Translations under genes and position numbers: made by a program
Origin: Hungatella hathewayi
GTDB lineage: Bacteria > Bacillota > Clostridia > Lachnospirales > Lachnospiraceae
Reading direction: 5' to 3'
Length of the DNA stretch: 64,000 nucleotides
NCBI GenBank assembly: GCA_025149285.1
Contig: CP102274.1
Coordinates: 3,808,001 to 3,872,000, forward strand
The notes under the pieces: generated by a model
What the model saw: only the letters and a program-made list of their open reading frames with translations
The model's database searches: none
What the model was told of the DNA's origin: nothing
Shown here: piece after piece, positions 25,825 to 34,506 of the stretch
Layout: each line of letters begins with the position of its first letter
Numbering within the stretch: the first letter of the stretch is position 1

Positions 25825-27543
25825 TTAAAACAGGGAATACATCTGGGTGAGCGGCAGCCTCTCCGCCGGTTCGGATGTCAGTTTCACTCCATCCGCCCTC
25901 ACTTCGTACGTCTCAGGATCTACAAAGATCTCTGGCGTCAGATCGTTGAGCTTCATGTCTTTCTTTGTAATCGTCCTGGTACAGTGAACCGGGAGTACCT
26001 GTTTTTCAAGTCCCAGCTTTTCCTTAATTCCGCTGTCATAAGCCGCCTGTGACACAAAGGTGGCGCAGGTTCGGTATTTTGCCTTTCCGTGGGCACCGAA
26101 CATGTGCTGGTACATCACTGGTTCCGTCGTCGGAATGGACGCATTGGCATCCCCCATTTTTGAGGCGATGATCATGCCTCCCTTAATGATAATATCGGGC
26201 CTCACTCCAAAAAATGCCGGATTCCACAGGACTAAATCAGCCATCTTGCCCGTTTCAACAGAACCTGTGTAATCGGAAATTCCATGGGTAATGGCCGGAT
26301 TAATCGTATATTTTGCGATATAACGGCGGATTCTTAAGTTGTCGCTTCCCTCTTTATCTCCAGGAAGCGGCCCTCGTTCCCCCTTCATCTTATGTGCCGT
26401 CTGCCACGTTCTGGTGATGACCTCTCCGATGCGCCCCATTGCCTGAGAATCAGAGCTCATCATACTGAATACCCCCATATCGTGAAGCACATCCTCTGCA
26501 GCAATCGTCTCTGGTCTGATCCTGGAATCGGCAAACGCCACATCCTCAGGGATGTTCTTATCAAGATGGTGGCAGACCATCAGCATGTCGAGATGCTCAT
26601 CCAGCGTATTGACCGTAAACGGCATGGTCGGGTTGGTGGATGACGGAAGCACATTTAACGCTCCAGCCGCACGGATGATATCGGGCGCGTGGCCTCCTCC
26701 CGCCCCTTCCGTATGGTATGTATGAATCGTACGGCCGCCGATGGCCGCCAGCGTGTCTTCCACACAACCGCCTTCATTCAGCGTATCCGTGTGGATGGCT
26801 ACCTGCACATCGTATTCGTCGGCCACGCTTAGGCAGTGGTTGATCACAGCCGGAGTGGCCCCCCAGTCCTCATGAATCTTTAACCCCATAGCTCCCGCCT
26901 CTACCTGTTCTCTCAGCGGTGCCTCGTCGGAGCAGTTTCCCTTTCCCAGGAATCCCAGATTCATGGGGTATTCCTCCGCCGCCTCCAGCATCCTGTGAAT
27001 ATTCCAGGGTCCCGGCGTACACGTTGTGGCATTGGTTCCATCCGCAGGTCCGGTACCGCCTCCGATCATGGTGGTCACTCCGGAGAACAAAGCGCAGTCG
27101 ATCTGCTGAGGGCATATAAAATGAATATGGGAGTCAATTCCTCCCGCCGTTACGATCAGTCCTTCCGCCGCCAGCGCCTCTGTCGAAGCCCCCACCGTCA
27201 TTTCAGGTGTTACTCCGTCCATGATATCGGGATTGCCAGCTTTGCCAATTCCTGCTATTTTTCCATCTTTTATTCCGATATCAGCCTTATAAATTCCCGT
27301 ATAATCAATAATAAGCGCGTTGGTCAATACCAGATCCAGATCTCCCCCGGCGCTGGTTGTTAGTACGGACTGTCCCATCCCGTCCCTTATGGTTTTACCT
27401 CCGCCAAATTTTATTTCATCCCCATATCTCGTATAATCCTTTTCCACCTCTGCATACAGATCCGTATCTGCCAGCCGTATCCGGTCGCCTGCCGTAGGAC
27501 CGTACATCATCGCATACTGTTTTCCGCTTATCCGATAACTCAC
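25825..27543 (-). CDS. ureC: Urease alpha subunit UreC
   Basis: 572 residues, the family length. All catalytic features are visible: HIHFICPQQ (nickel His pair), GLKIHEDWG (the carbamylated Lys), [22 protein letters not shown], the flap MVCHHLD with the Cys-His pair, and a later [11 protein letters not shown] containing the ligand Asp. It hydrolyses urea to ammonia and carbamate in the cytoplasm. It starts at ATG 27543, immediately after the ureAB stop. Confidence 0.97.
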   Translation of the reverse strand: MSYRISGKQYAMMYGPTAGDRIRLADTDLYAEVEKDYTRYGDEIKFGGGKTIRDGMGQSVLTTSAGGDLDLVLTNALIIDYTGIYKADIGIKDGKIAGIGKAGNPDIMDGVTPEMTVGASTEALAAEGLIVTAGGIDSHIHFICPQQIDCALFSGVTTMIGGGTGPADGTNATTCTPGPWNIHRMLEAAEEYPMNLGFLGKGNCSDEAPLREQVEAGAMGLKIHEDWGATPAVINHCLSVADEYDVQVAIHTDTLNEGGCVEDTLAAIGGRTIHTYHTEGAGGGHAPDIIRAAGALNVLPSSTNPTMPFTVNTLDEHLDMLMVCHHLDKNIPEDVAFADSRIRPETIAAEDVLHDMGVFSMMSSDSQAMGRIGEVITRTWQTAHKMKGERGPLPGDKEGSDNLRIRRYIAKYTINPAITHGISDYTGSVETGKMADLVLWNPAFFGVRPDIIIKGGMIIASKMGDANASIPTTEPVMYQHMFGAHGKAKYRTCATFVSQAAYDSGIKEKLGLEKQVLPVHCTRTITKKDMKLNDLTPEIFVDPETYEVRADGVKLTSEPAERLPLTQMYSLF

Positions 27544-28191
27544 CTATTTTCTCCTTTCCGCTTTTCCTCTCGTCAAATCATTACAGCCGTAAACCAGTTT
27601 CTTTCCACCCAGTTCCACCAACTGTACCTTCTTTTCCTCCCCCGGTTCAAACCGTACAGAGGTTCCGGAAGGGATATCAAGTCGAAAGCCAAATGCTTCG
27701 TCCCGGTCAAATTTCAGCAGTTTGTTCACCTCAAAGAAATGGAAATGAGAGCCAACCTGAATCGGCCGGTCCCCGATGTTTGCAACCGTCACGCTCTTTG
27801 ACTCCCTGCCCTCATTTAATATAATATCTCTGTCCTGTGTTATTACTTCACCAGATTTTCTGTCCGTCCGTTTCGATATTCCCGGCCCAATCGGATTATG
27901 AACAGTTACCAGCTTCGTCCCGTCGGGAAACGTAGCCTCTACCTGCACCGCCTCCACCATATCCGCAACTCCGTCCATCACATCATCCGCATTTAAAATA
28001 CCGCGGCCTTTCTCCATCAGTTCCGTCACGCTTCTGCCGTCCCTGGCCAGTTCCAGAAGTTCAGAGCTTAGGTAAGCCACAGCCTCCGCGTAATTAAGTT
28101 TCAATCCTCTGCTGCGCCGCTCCTTCGCCAGATTACCAGCCAGATGAAGCATCAGCTTTTCTTCTTCCTTCGGCGTAAGCCTCATAATCAT
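27544..28191 (-). CDS. ureAB: Fused urease gamma-beta subunit
   Basis: 215 residues combining two urease subunits. Residues 1-100 are the gamma subunit ([60 protein letters not shown]). Residues about 118-215 are the beta subunit ([31 protein letters not shown]). This fusion is known from Helicobacter-type ureases, but here it sits in a full Firmicute accessory operon. It forms the urease trimer units with UreC. Confidence 0.93.
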   Translation of the reverse strand: MIMRLTPKEEEKLMLHLAGNLAKERRSRGLKLNYAEAVAYLSSELLELARDGRSVTELMEKGRGILNADDVMDGVADMVEAVQVEATFPDGTKLVTVHNPIGPGISKRTDRKSGEVITQDRDIILNEGRESKSVTVANIGDRPIQVGSHFHFFEVNKLLKFDRDEAFGFRLDIPSGTSVRFEPGEEKKVQLVELGGKKLVYGCNDLTRGKAERRK

Positions 28192-28247
28192 TCCTCCTGT
28201 CTTTCCTCTTTTTAAGTCAGCCCTGTCGGCTGCCGGCGTCGCTTTTC

Positions 28248-28964
28248 TTACAGTGACATGGTCGCCTGCAGCCGCTCCTGATCAAGCGAATCCGGCTCAC
28301 CGTCCATTATAATTCTTCCATTTTCCATGACATAGCAGTAATCCGCTATCTCCATGACAAACTCTAAATACTGTTCCACAATCAGGACAGCCATACGGGT
28401 TTTAAGCCCGGTAATCACGCGTCCGATCTCCTGAATAATGGAAGGCTGGATTCCTTCCGTAGGCTCGTCGAGTATCAAAATCTTTGGTTCTGCAACCACG
28501 GCCCGGGCGATTGCCAGCTGTTGCTGCTGGCCGCCAGATAAATCCCCGCCTTTTCGGTTCAAAAACTCCTTTAATATTGGAAATGTTTCGAAAATAAAAT
28601 CGGGAATCACCCCTTTCCCATTCTTTGCTTCCAGGCCCAGAAGAATATTTTCCTCTACAGTAAGCTGTGGAAAAATCTCCCTGCCCTGGGGAACGTAACC
28701 GATTCCTCTCTTGGCCCGCTCATAGGAAGGCAGGTGGATCACCGGCTTTCCATCGAGAAGGATTTCTCCCTCTGGCGTCTTCACCAGACCCATAACAGCT
28801 TTTAAAGTGGTGGTTTTTCCTGCCCCGTTTCTGCCCACCAGACAGGTGACCCGGCCAACCGGCGCTTCCAGGCTTACATGGCGCAGCACCATACCATCGC
28901 CGTAGGCTGCATAGAGGCCTGCCAGTTCAAACGCCGCTTTATTCTCCAGTTCTGTTCTATCCAT
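28248..28964 (-). CDS. urtE: Urea ABC transporter ATPase UrtE
   Basis: 238 residues from ATG 28964, chosen because GAGAGGAAAGG precedes it; the longer frame to 29003 overlaps urtD. Branched-chain-amino-acid (LivF) type ATPase: Walker [14 protein letters not shown]-loop [17 protein letters not shown], signature [13 protein letters not shown], Walker [16 protein letters not shown]. With UrtD it powers high-affinity urea uptake. Confidence 0.9.
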   Translation of the reverse strand: MDRTELENKAAFELAGLYAAYGDGMVLRHVSLEAPVGRVTCLVGRNGAGKTTTLKAVMGLVKTPEGEILLDGKPVIHLPSYERAKRGIGYVPQGREIFPQLTVEENILLGLEAKNGKGVIPDFIFETFPILKEFLNRKGGDLSGGQQQQLAIARAVVAEPKILILDEPTEGIQPSIIQEIGRVITGLKTRMAVLIVEQYLEFVMEIADYCYVMENGRIIMDGEPDSLDQERLQATMSL

Positions 28965-28980
28965 AATTTCACCTTTCCTC

Positions 28981-29763
28981 TCAGCTCCTGCCCAGATAAA
29001 CATCGATCACCTTCTGATTCTGCTGTACCGATTCCATTGTACCCTCATCCAGAATAGATCCTTCATGAAAGACAGTGACCGTATCCGATACATCCCTGGC
29101 AAACTGCATGTCGTGCTCCACTACGATAATGGAACACTCCTTTTTGATATCCAGAAGCATTTCGGCTGTTTTTTCCGTTTCCTTGCGCCCCATGCCTGCC
29201 ACTGGCTCATCGAGAAGCATAAGCTTCGGTCTGGCCGCCAGAAGCATACCGATCTCCAGCCACTGTTTCTCGCCGTGGGATAAGCTTCCCGGATATTTAA
29301 ACCGCTTATCCGCCAGTCCGATGAATTCCAGAACATGGTTCATGTAATCCTGCTTTTCTTTTGACAGTTTTCGGAAGGTAGTGGAGTAAAGGGAATGGCG
29401 TCTTGCCACCGCCAGTTCCATATTTTCCTCAATGGTAATACCCTGGAACACACTGGGGGCCTGGAATTTCCTGCCGATTCCCAAATCTGAGATAGCGTAT
29501 TCCTTCATTTTTGATACATCTTTCGTGCCATTTTCACCATGGAAGATAATATGGCCTCCACTTACACGGTTTTTTCCGCAGATAGCATCAAGAATCGTCG
29601 TTTTTCCGGCACCGTTGGGTCCGATAAAGAACCGGACCTCATTCTTTCCGACCTCCGTGGAAACATGTTTAACCGCCTTAAAATCACCGAACTGAATGCT
29701 CACATCTTCGATAGTCAGCACCGGAGCTTCCTCCGGTGTCATGAGGACTTCCGCCTGTGTCAT
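28981..29763 (-). CDS. urtD: Urea ABC transporter ATPase UrtD
   Basis: 260 residues, LivG type: Walker A GPNGAGKTTILD, GIGRKFQAPSVFQGITIEEN, signature LSHGEKQWLEIGMLLA, Walker B LMLLDEPVAGMGRKETE. GHGEKQWLEIG-type signatures with the W are typical of UrtD. Start ATG 29763 has GGGAGGG upstream, 20 bases after urtC. Confidence 0.92.
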   Translation of the reverse strand: MTQAEVLMTPEEAPVLTIEDVSIQFGDFKAVKHVSTEVGKNEVRFFIGPNGAGKTTILDAICGKNRVSGGHIIFHGENGTKDVSKMKEYAISDLGIGRKFQAPSVFQGITIEENMELAVARRHSLYSTTFRKLSKEKQDYMNHVLEFIGLADKRFKYPGSLSHGEKQWLEIGMLLAARPKLMLLDEPVAGMGRKETEKTAEMLLDIKKECSIIVVEHDMQFARDVSDTVTVFHEGSILDEGTMESVQQNQKVIDVYLGRS

Positions 29764-29782
29764 ATGCTTTCCCTCCCTTTCT

Positions 29783-30904
29783 TCATGATGCCGTCCGCCC
29801 GTTCTTCTTTGCAGAAGCAGGATAAGCCTCCCGATCTTCCATCAATTCCGGCCGTTCTTCCCGGCGCCTCTTCACCGCATTCCGGATCCGACCCGGTACT
29901 TCTTTTAAGGATACAAACCCACCCGGAAGCCACAGAATCACAACGACAAACAGAATTCCTATAAAATACGACCACAGCTCCGGGAAATTCTCACTCGCCA
30001 GGGTCTTAAACCCATTTACGGCCAGTGCTCCAAGTATGGGGCCTGCCAGCGTTCCTTTGCCTCCGATGGCCACCCATATAATCATTTCCACAGATGGGAC
30101 AATCCCTACCTCTGCTGGAGAAATGATTCCCACCTGCCCCACATACAGCATACCAGCCAGCCCTGCGATCATGGCTGAGAGTGCATAGACAAACACCTTA
30201 TATTTTGCCGTATTGTATCCGGCAAATCCGGCTCTGTTCTCGCCGTCACGGATAGCGATAAACACTTTACCAATCCGGCGGCCCGTCAGGAATCTGCATA
30301 AGCCATATACAGCAATCAGGCAGGCCAGTGTGACATAAAACATGGTAATCTTTGTCAGCGGTTCATTGATATTGCGTCCGAAAATCGTTTTAAAATCCGT
30401 CAGGCCGTTAGAGCCGCCTGTAAATGCCTGGCTGCCGACCAGCAGTGTACTCATGATCAGTGCCATAGCCTGTGACAGGATGGAAAAGTAAACTCCCTTA
30501 ATCTTGTTATTGAAGGTCAGATATCCCACAAGGACTGCCAGTGCCACGGGCACCAGAAGCGCCATGGTGATAGCAAATGCCGGATTTCCAAACAGCTGCC
30601 AGACAAATGGAAGCTGCGTCACCCCGCTCCACGTCATAAAATCAGGCAGACCGCCGCTGGCCTCCATCTTTAAATACATGGCCATACAGTATGCTCCCAA
30701 GCCAAAATAGACACCATGGCCCAGACTCAGGATACCGGTATAGCCCCAGATCATATCGAGCCCGATGGCTATAATGGCAAAACACATATATTTTCCAAAC
30801 AGTCCCACACGGAACATGGACATGCAAAAGGGCATGACGGCGAGAACCAGAAATATAAGCAGCGCCAGAACTGTCGTACCCTTGATTTTTTTCCTTTGAT
30901 TCAT
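29783..30904 (-). CDS. urtC: Urea ABC transporter permease UrtC
   Basis: 373 residues with about ten membrane spans, LivM type. LSLGHGVYFGLGAYCMAMYL and GRNINEPLTKITMFY fit UrtC, and the C-terminus is a basic cytoplasmic tail. It forms the channel with UrtB, whose gene lies 32 bases upstream. Confidence 0.92.
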   Translation of the reverse strand: MNQRKKIKGTTVLALLIFLVLAVMPFCMSMFRVGLFGKYMCFAIIAIGLDMIWGYTGILSLGHGVYFGLGAYCMAMYLKMEASGGLPDFMTWSGVTQLPFVWQLFGNPAFAITMALLVPVALAVLVGYLTFNNKIKGVYFSILSQAMALIMSTLLVGSQAFTGGSNGLTDFKTIFGRNINEPLTKITMFYVTLACLIAVYGLCRFLTGRRIGKVFIAIRDGENRAGFAGYNTAKYKVFVYALSAMIAGLAGMLYVGQVGIISPAEVGIVPSVEMIIWVAIGGKGTLAGPILGALAVNGFKTLASENFPELWSYFIGILFVVVILWLPGGFVSLKEVPGRIRNAVKRRREERPELMEDREAYPASAKKNGRTAS

Positions 30905-30936
30905 ACCTGTGCCTCCTGTTTTGATTCAAACACCCT

Positions 30937-31845
30937 CTAGTCTTCCAGTGCCCGGTTCTGTACCGCAAAGATTCCTTTGGGCCTGAACTGAAGCAGGACG
31001 ATGACACACGCGAAGATGAGCACCTTGCCGATGGAAGCGCTGGTCAAAAATTCGAACGCTGTCTGTCCGATTCCAATAAATCCGGCTCCCAGCACAGAAC
31101 CTAAGATACTTCCCGCGCCGCCTACAACAACAGTCATAAAAGTATCCACAATATAATTCGTTCCCAGTGTCGGCCCGATAGCGCCGATCCATGTCAGTGC
31201 ACAGCCGGCCAGTCCGGCCAGCCCTGATCCGATAGCGAATGTCATGGAGTCAATCCGTTTCGTATTCACCCCAAGGCTGGCGGCCATCTCGCGATTCTGC
31301 ATGACCGCTCTGATATTCCGCCCCTGCCTCGTCTTATACATCAGCACATAAACTCCGGTAAGGCAGCACACGGCAATCAGCAAGATGAAAATTCTCTTCA
31401 TGGGAAGCGCCACCATCCCGGATATCCGGATGGTTCTCTCCAAAAATGCAGGAGCCTTTACCCCTACATTGGGGGAGCCGAAGATACTCCTGGCCGCCTG
31501 CTGTAAGATCAGACTGATTCCCCAGGTGACCAGAAGGCTGTCTGCCGCCCTCCCGTACAACCTGCAGATCACCAGCCGCTCCAGCACATAGCCCAAAGAC
31601 GCAGCCGCCAGAAACGAAAGGATAATTGCCACGATACAGTAGACATCAAACACTTGCGACGGGAAATACGCCTGAAATATATTCTGCACCACATACGCCG
31701 TATAGGCGCCGATCATGATGAATTCGCCGTGAGCCATGTTAATGACCCCCATAAGCCCAAAGGTAATGGCGAGTCCCAGCGCGGCCAGCAGGAGAATTGA
31801 GCTTACGCTGATTCCGTTAAACAGCTGCATTAAAAACAGTTCCAT
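30937..31845 (-). CDS. urtB: Urea ABC transporter permease UrtB
   Basis: 302 residues, LivH type. NMAHGEFIMIGAYTAYVVQN at about residue 36 and NREMAASLGVNTKRIDSM in the cytoplasmic loop are typical of UrtB, with about eight membrane spans. It lies downstream of the UrtA gene, separated by 50 bases. Confidence 0.92.
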   Translation of the reverse strand: MELFLMQLFNGISVSSILLLAALGLAITFGLMGVINMAHGEFIMIGAYTAYVVQNIFQAYFPSQVFDVYCIVAIILSFLAAASLGYVLERLVICRLYGRAADSLLVTWGISLILQQAARSIFGSPNVGVKAPAFLERTIRISGMVALPMKRIFILLIAVCCLTGVYVLMYKTRQGRNIRAVMQNREMAASLGVNTKRIDSMTFAIGSGLAGLAGCALTWIGAIGPTLGTNYIVDTFMTVVVGGAGSILGSVLGAGFIGIGQTAFEFLTSASIGKVLIFACVIVLLQFRPKGIFAVQNRALED

Positions 31846-31895
31846 ACATTTCCTCCCATCTCATGTTACCGGACACACTTCCGGCATTTTAGCAT

Positions 31896-33227
31896 CTACT
31901 GTGCTCCGGCAAGACCTGACGCCCAGTCATACCCCTTTAAATATGGATCTGGCTTCACCGGCTCCGGTGTACTCCACACTTCATCAATTAAGCCTTCTTC
32001 GTTGATCTTTCCGATGCGTACCGGCTTATAGATATGCTGATTTTCTCCGTCAATTGTAATTGTTCCCTCCGGCGCTTCTATGGATATGCCTGCCGCTGCT
32101 GCTTTTACGGAATCTACATCAGTGGAACCAGCCGCTTCCACTGCCGCCGCCCATAAATATACCGCATCATAACCGGCTTCAATGGGATCATCTGTCACAC
32201 GGTCCGTGCCGTATTCCGCTTTGTATGCTTCCACAAATTTCTTGTTCTCCGGTGTATCGGTGGTCTGATAATAATTCCATGCCGTGAGATGGCCCTCCAG
32301 ATAGGAGGCTCCGATACCCGCTGCCTCTTCCTCTGCGATAGATACGGACAGAGTCTGAATCTGTTCCGGAGTTAATCCTGCATCCTTAAATTGTTTGAAA
32401 AACGCAACATTGGAATCTCCGTTTAGTGTATTAAAGATAAAATCAGGCTCTGCCTGTTTAATTTTGCTTAAGATCGTCGTGTAATCCGTATGGCCCATGG
32501 GCGTGTACTCCTCTCCCACAACCTCCATCCCCAGCGACTCTGCCTGTTTTTTTACAATGGAATTGGCAGTACGCGGGAATACGTAGTCTGATCCCAGTAA
32601 AAATACTTTCTTTCCATAATTTTCATTCATATACTCAATAGCCGGCACGATCTGTTGATTTGGCGCCGCACCGATATAAAAGATATTCGGAGAAGACTCC
32701 ATGCCTTCGTACTGAACCGGGTACCACAAAAGTCCGTTATTGCTTTCAAATGTCGGTAGAACCGCCTTTCTGCTGGCTGATGTCCAGCAGCCAAATACTG
32801 TAGCCACCTTGTCATTTAACAGAAGTTTCTCCGCCTTTTCCTTGAATGTGGCGTTATCCGAAGCCCCATCCTCAACCACAGGAACAATCTGTTTTCCAAG
32901 AACGCCTCCGGCGCTATTGATCTCTTTAATAGCCAGCAGTTCCGCATCCCTTACAGAGGTTTCACTGATTGCCATGGTACCGCTTAGAGAATGGAGGATT
33001 CCCACCTTGATGGTTTCTCCTGCGGAAGTCGTAACCGCTGCCGTTGTGGAATCACTCTCCGCTTCCGCCGCCTGTGGTTCTGCCTGACTGCTTTCCGCAG
33101 CGGAATCTGCCGCTGTTGTCTGACTTCCTATCTCCGACATCGCACCGCCGCTGCACCCCGCCAGTGAAACTGCAGTCACCGCCGTTACTGCCAAAGCTCC
33201 TAATTTCTTCCATAAAGTCTTTCTCAT
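31896..33227 (-). CDS. urtA: Urea-binding lipoprotein UrtA
   Basis: 443 residues. Lipoprotein signal with LAGCSGG, a Ser/Thr/Ala-rich linker, then a type 1 periplasmic-binding fold: [54 protein letters not shown], all typical of urea-binding UrtA. First gene of the 11-gene urt-ure operon. Start ATG 33227 has TAAGGAGG (33235-33242) upstream. Confidence 0.95.
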   Translation of the reverse strand: MRKTLWKKLGALAVTAVTAVSLAGCSGGAMSEIGSQTTAADSAAESSQAEPQAAEAESDSTTAAVTTSAGETIKVGILHSLSGTMAISETSVRDAELLAIKEINSAGGVLGKQIVPVVEDGASDNATFKEKAEKLLLNDKVATVFGCWTSASRKAVLPTFESNNGLLWYPVQYEGMESSPNIFYIGAAPNQQIVPAIEYMNENYGKKVFLLGSDYVFPRTANSIVKKQAESLGMEVVGEEYTPMGHTDYTTILSKIKQAEPDFIFNTLNGDSNVAFFKQFKDAGLTPEQIQTLSVSIAEEEAAGIGASYLEGHLTAWNYYQTTDTPENKKFVEAYKAEYGTDRVTDDPIEAGYDAVYLWAAAVEAAGSTDVDSVKAAAAGISIEAPEGTITIDGENQHIYKPVRIGKINEEGLIDEVWSTPEPVKPDPYLKGYDWASGLAGAQ

Positions 33228-33267
33228 TCTTTGTCCTCCTTATTGATTCTGCCTGTACAACAGGAAA

Positions 33268-33307
33268 AAGCTGTCGGTCTCCCGTACCGGGAGTTTACCG
33301 ACAGCTT
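33268..33307 (-). terminator. Leader terminator hairpin before urtA
   Basis: Stem AAGCTGTCGGT with ACCGACAGCTT, plus an inner CTCCCG/CGGGAG pair; on the minus strand TTTTTCC follows. It ends only 40 bases before the urtA start, and TAAGGAGG fills part of that gap, so no promoter fits between. Transcripts for urt-ure must therefore pass through it. Confidence 0.75.
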
Positions 33308-33358
33308 CGTCTGCTCTTACTTATCCATATTTTCTTGTGTGATCTAAAACATGGATAT

Positions 33359-33422
33359 ATCATAGCGGATTTTTTTAAAGAAAAAAACCTTACAAATCCG
33401 GTATTACACATGACAAATCCGG
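33359..33422 (-). promoter_or_regulatory. urt-ure promoter with 21-bp spaced direct repeats
   Basis: On the minus strand CCGGATTTGT occurs twice (33413-33422 and 33392-33401), exactly 21 bp apart, which is two helical turns. TATGAT (33359-33364) is a plausible -10. The -35 position next to the proximal repeat is only a T-run. This is the layout of an activator-dependent promoter bound by an AraC-type protein, and such a response regulator is encoded just upstream at 33483-34484. Confidence 0.6.
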
Positions 33423-33482
33423 AAATCACTGAGCAAGCGTGAAATCAGTCAGGTCGAAATTCCAGAAAAATGCCGGGCCTTC

Positions 33483-34484
33483 TCACACCACATCTCCGTA
33501 TTTCCTATAATATGCCGGAGTACATCCTGTATAGTTCTTGAACAGCCGGGTAAAATAGTCCACAGTCGTATACCCCAGTTCTTCACCAATTTCGTACACT
33601 TTCTTATTCGTGTCTTTTAAAAGTCGTTTGGCATACTCCATTTTTACCCGCATACAGTATTCCGACATGGTAATTCCGATTTTGCCCCGAAATTGCTTTG
33701 CCAGATAATCCTTGCTGAATCCCATCTCCTCAGCGACAATATCCTGAATATGTTCCTGCAAAACACTCTCACTGATTATGGTGGTAATCCGTACCATCAT
33801 ACTGTCTGGTTTCTCCAGATGGTAACGGTCGATCAGATACCGAAGTTCCTGAAGTACCCGCTCCACATCCGTCAATACACGTTCTCCAATACAGACATCC
33901 ATCTTATCGAGTACCGGTATCCACGGTGCCTGTTTTCCCATATACTCCAGCACCAGTTCCAGTTGTTTCTCCAGGGTCGCCCGAACTTTTAATGTCTGTC
34001 CCTGGAAACGCAACTCTTCGCCTTTTATTATCTCAGCTGCAATGCCCCCTGTCGTCTCCGTCACTTCCAGAAGCTTGTGATACAGCATTTCAGTCTGCCT
34101 GTCCCCATTCTGTTCCAGATAGTTTCTGGCAATCTCCAAAGCCTCCTCCATCTTTTCACAACTGTAGGGCTTTTCTATGTACTCCAGAGCCCCCAGCCGC
34201 ATCCCCTCTTTCGCATAAGCAAAATCGCTGTAGGTACTGGCAAGAATTACAGGCATCTCATATCCCCGCCGCTTCATCTGGCGACAGAGTTCCAGCCCAT
34301 CCATAACTGGCATACGGATGTCTGTGATCACCACATCGTATGTTTTCTGTGCCATCAGCGCCAAAGCCTCCTTCCCGTTGCCGGCCTCACCGGCCACCGA
34401 GAAATCTGACTGTTTCCAGAAATGGTATTTCGACACTAAAAATCTGATTGCCTCATCGTCTTCAACAAACAGTATCCGGTACAT
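33483..34484 (-). CDS. AraC-type response regulator next to the urea operon
   Basis: 333 residues from ATG 34484 (MYRILFVEDDEAIRF), chosen for AAGGAGAG upstream. Receiver domain 1-120 (VVITDIRMPVMDG with the phospho-Asp; EKPYS with the Lys), middle linker, C-terminal AraC helix-turn-helix pair (KVYEIGEELGYTTVDYFTR; GCTPAYYRKYG). Together with the hybrid kinase encoded upstream it is the likely sensor-effector pair for urea or nitrogen supply. This is inferred from position and from the direct repeats in the urtA promoter. Confidence 0.88.
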   Translation of the reverse strand: MYRILFVEDDEAIRFLVSKYHFWKQSDFSVAGEAGNGKEALALMAQKTYDVVITDIRMPVMDGLELCRQMKRRGYEMPVILASTYSDFAYAKEGMRLGALEYIEKPYSCEKMEEALEIARNYLEQNGDRQTEMLYHKLLEVTETTGGIAAEIIKGEELRFQGQTLKVRATLEKQLELVLEYMGKQAPWIPVLDKMDVCIGERVLTDVERVLQELRYLIDRYHLEKPDSMMVRITTIISESVLQEHIQDIVAEEMGFSKDYLAKQFRGKIGITMSEYCMRVKMEYAKRLLKDTNKKVYEIGEELGYTTVDYFTRLFKNYTGCTPAYYRKYGDVV

Positions 34485-34506
34485 ATACTGCTCTCCTTTC
34501 TGCAAA

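Noticed and set aside
33243..33355. An ANTAR-type two-hairpin antitermination leader before urtA
   Set aside because: The first hairpin has a 12-base loop and not the hexaloop these RNA targets need, and no ANTAR protein is encoded nearby.
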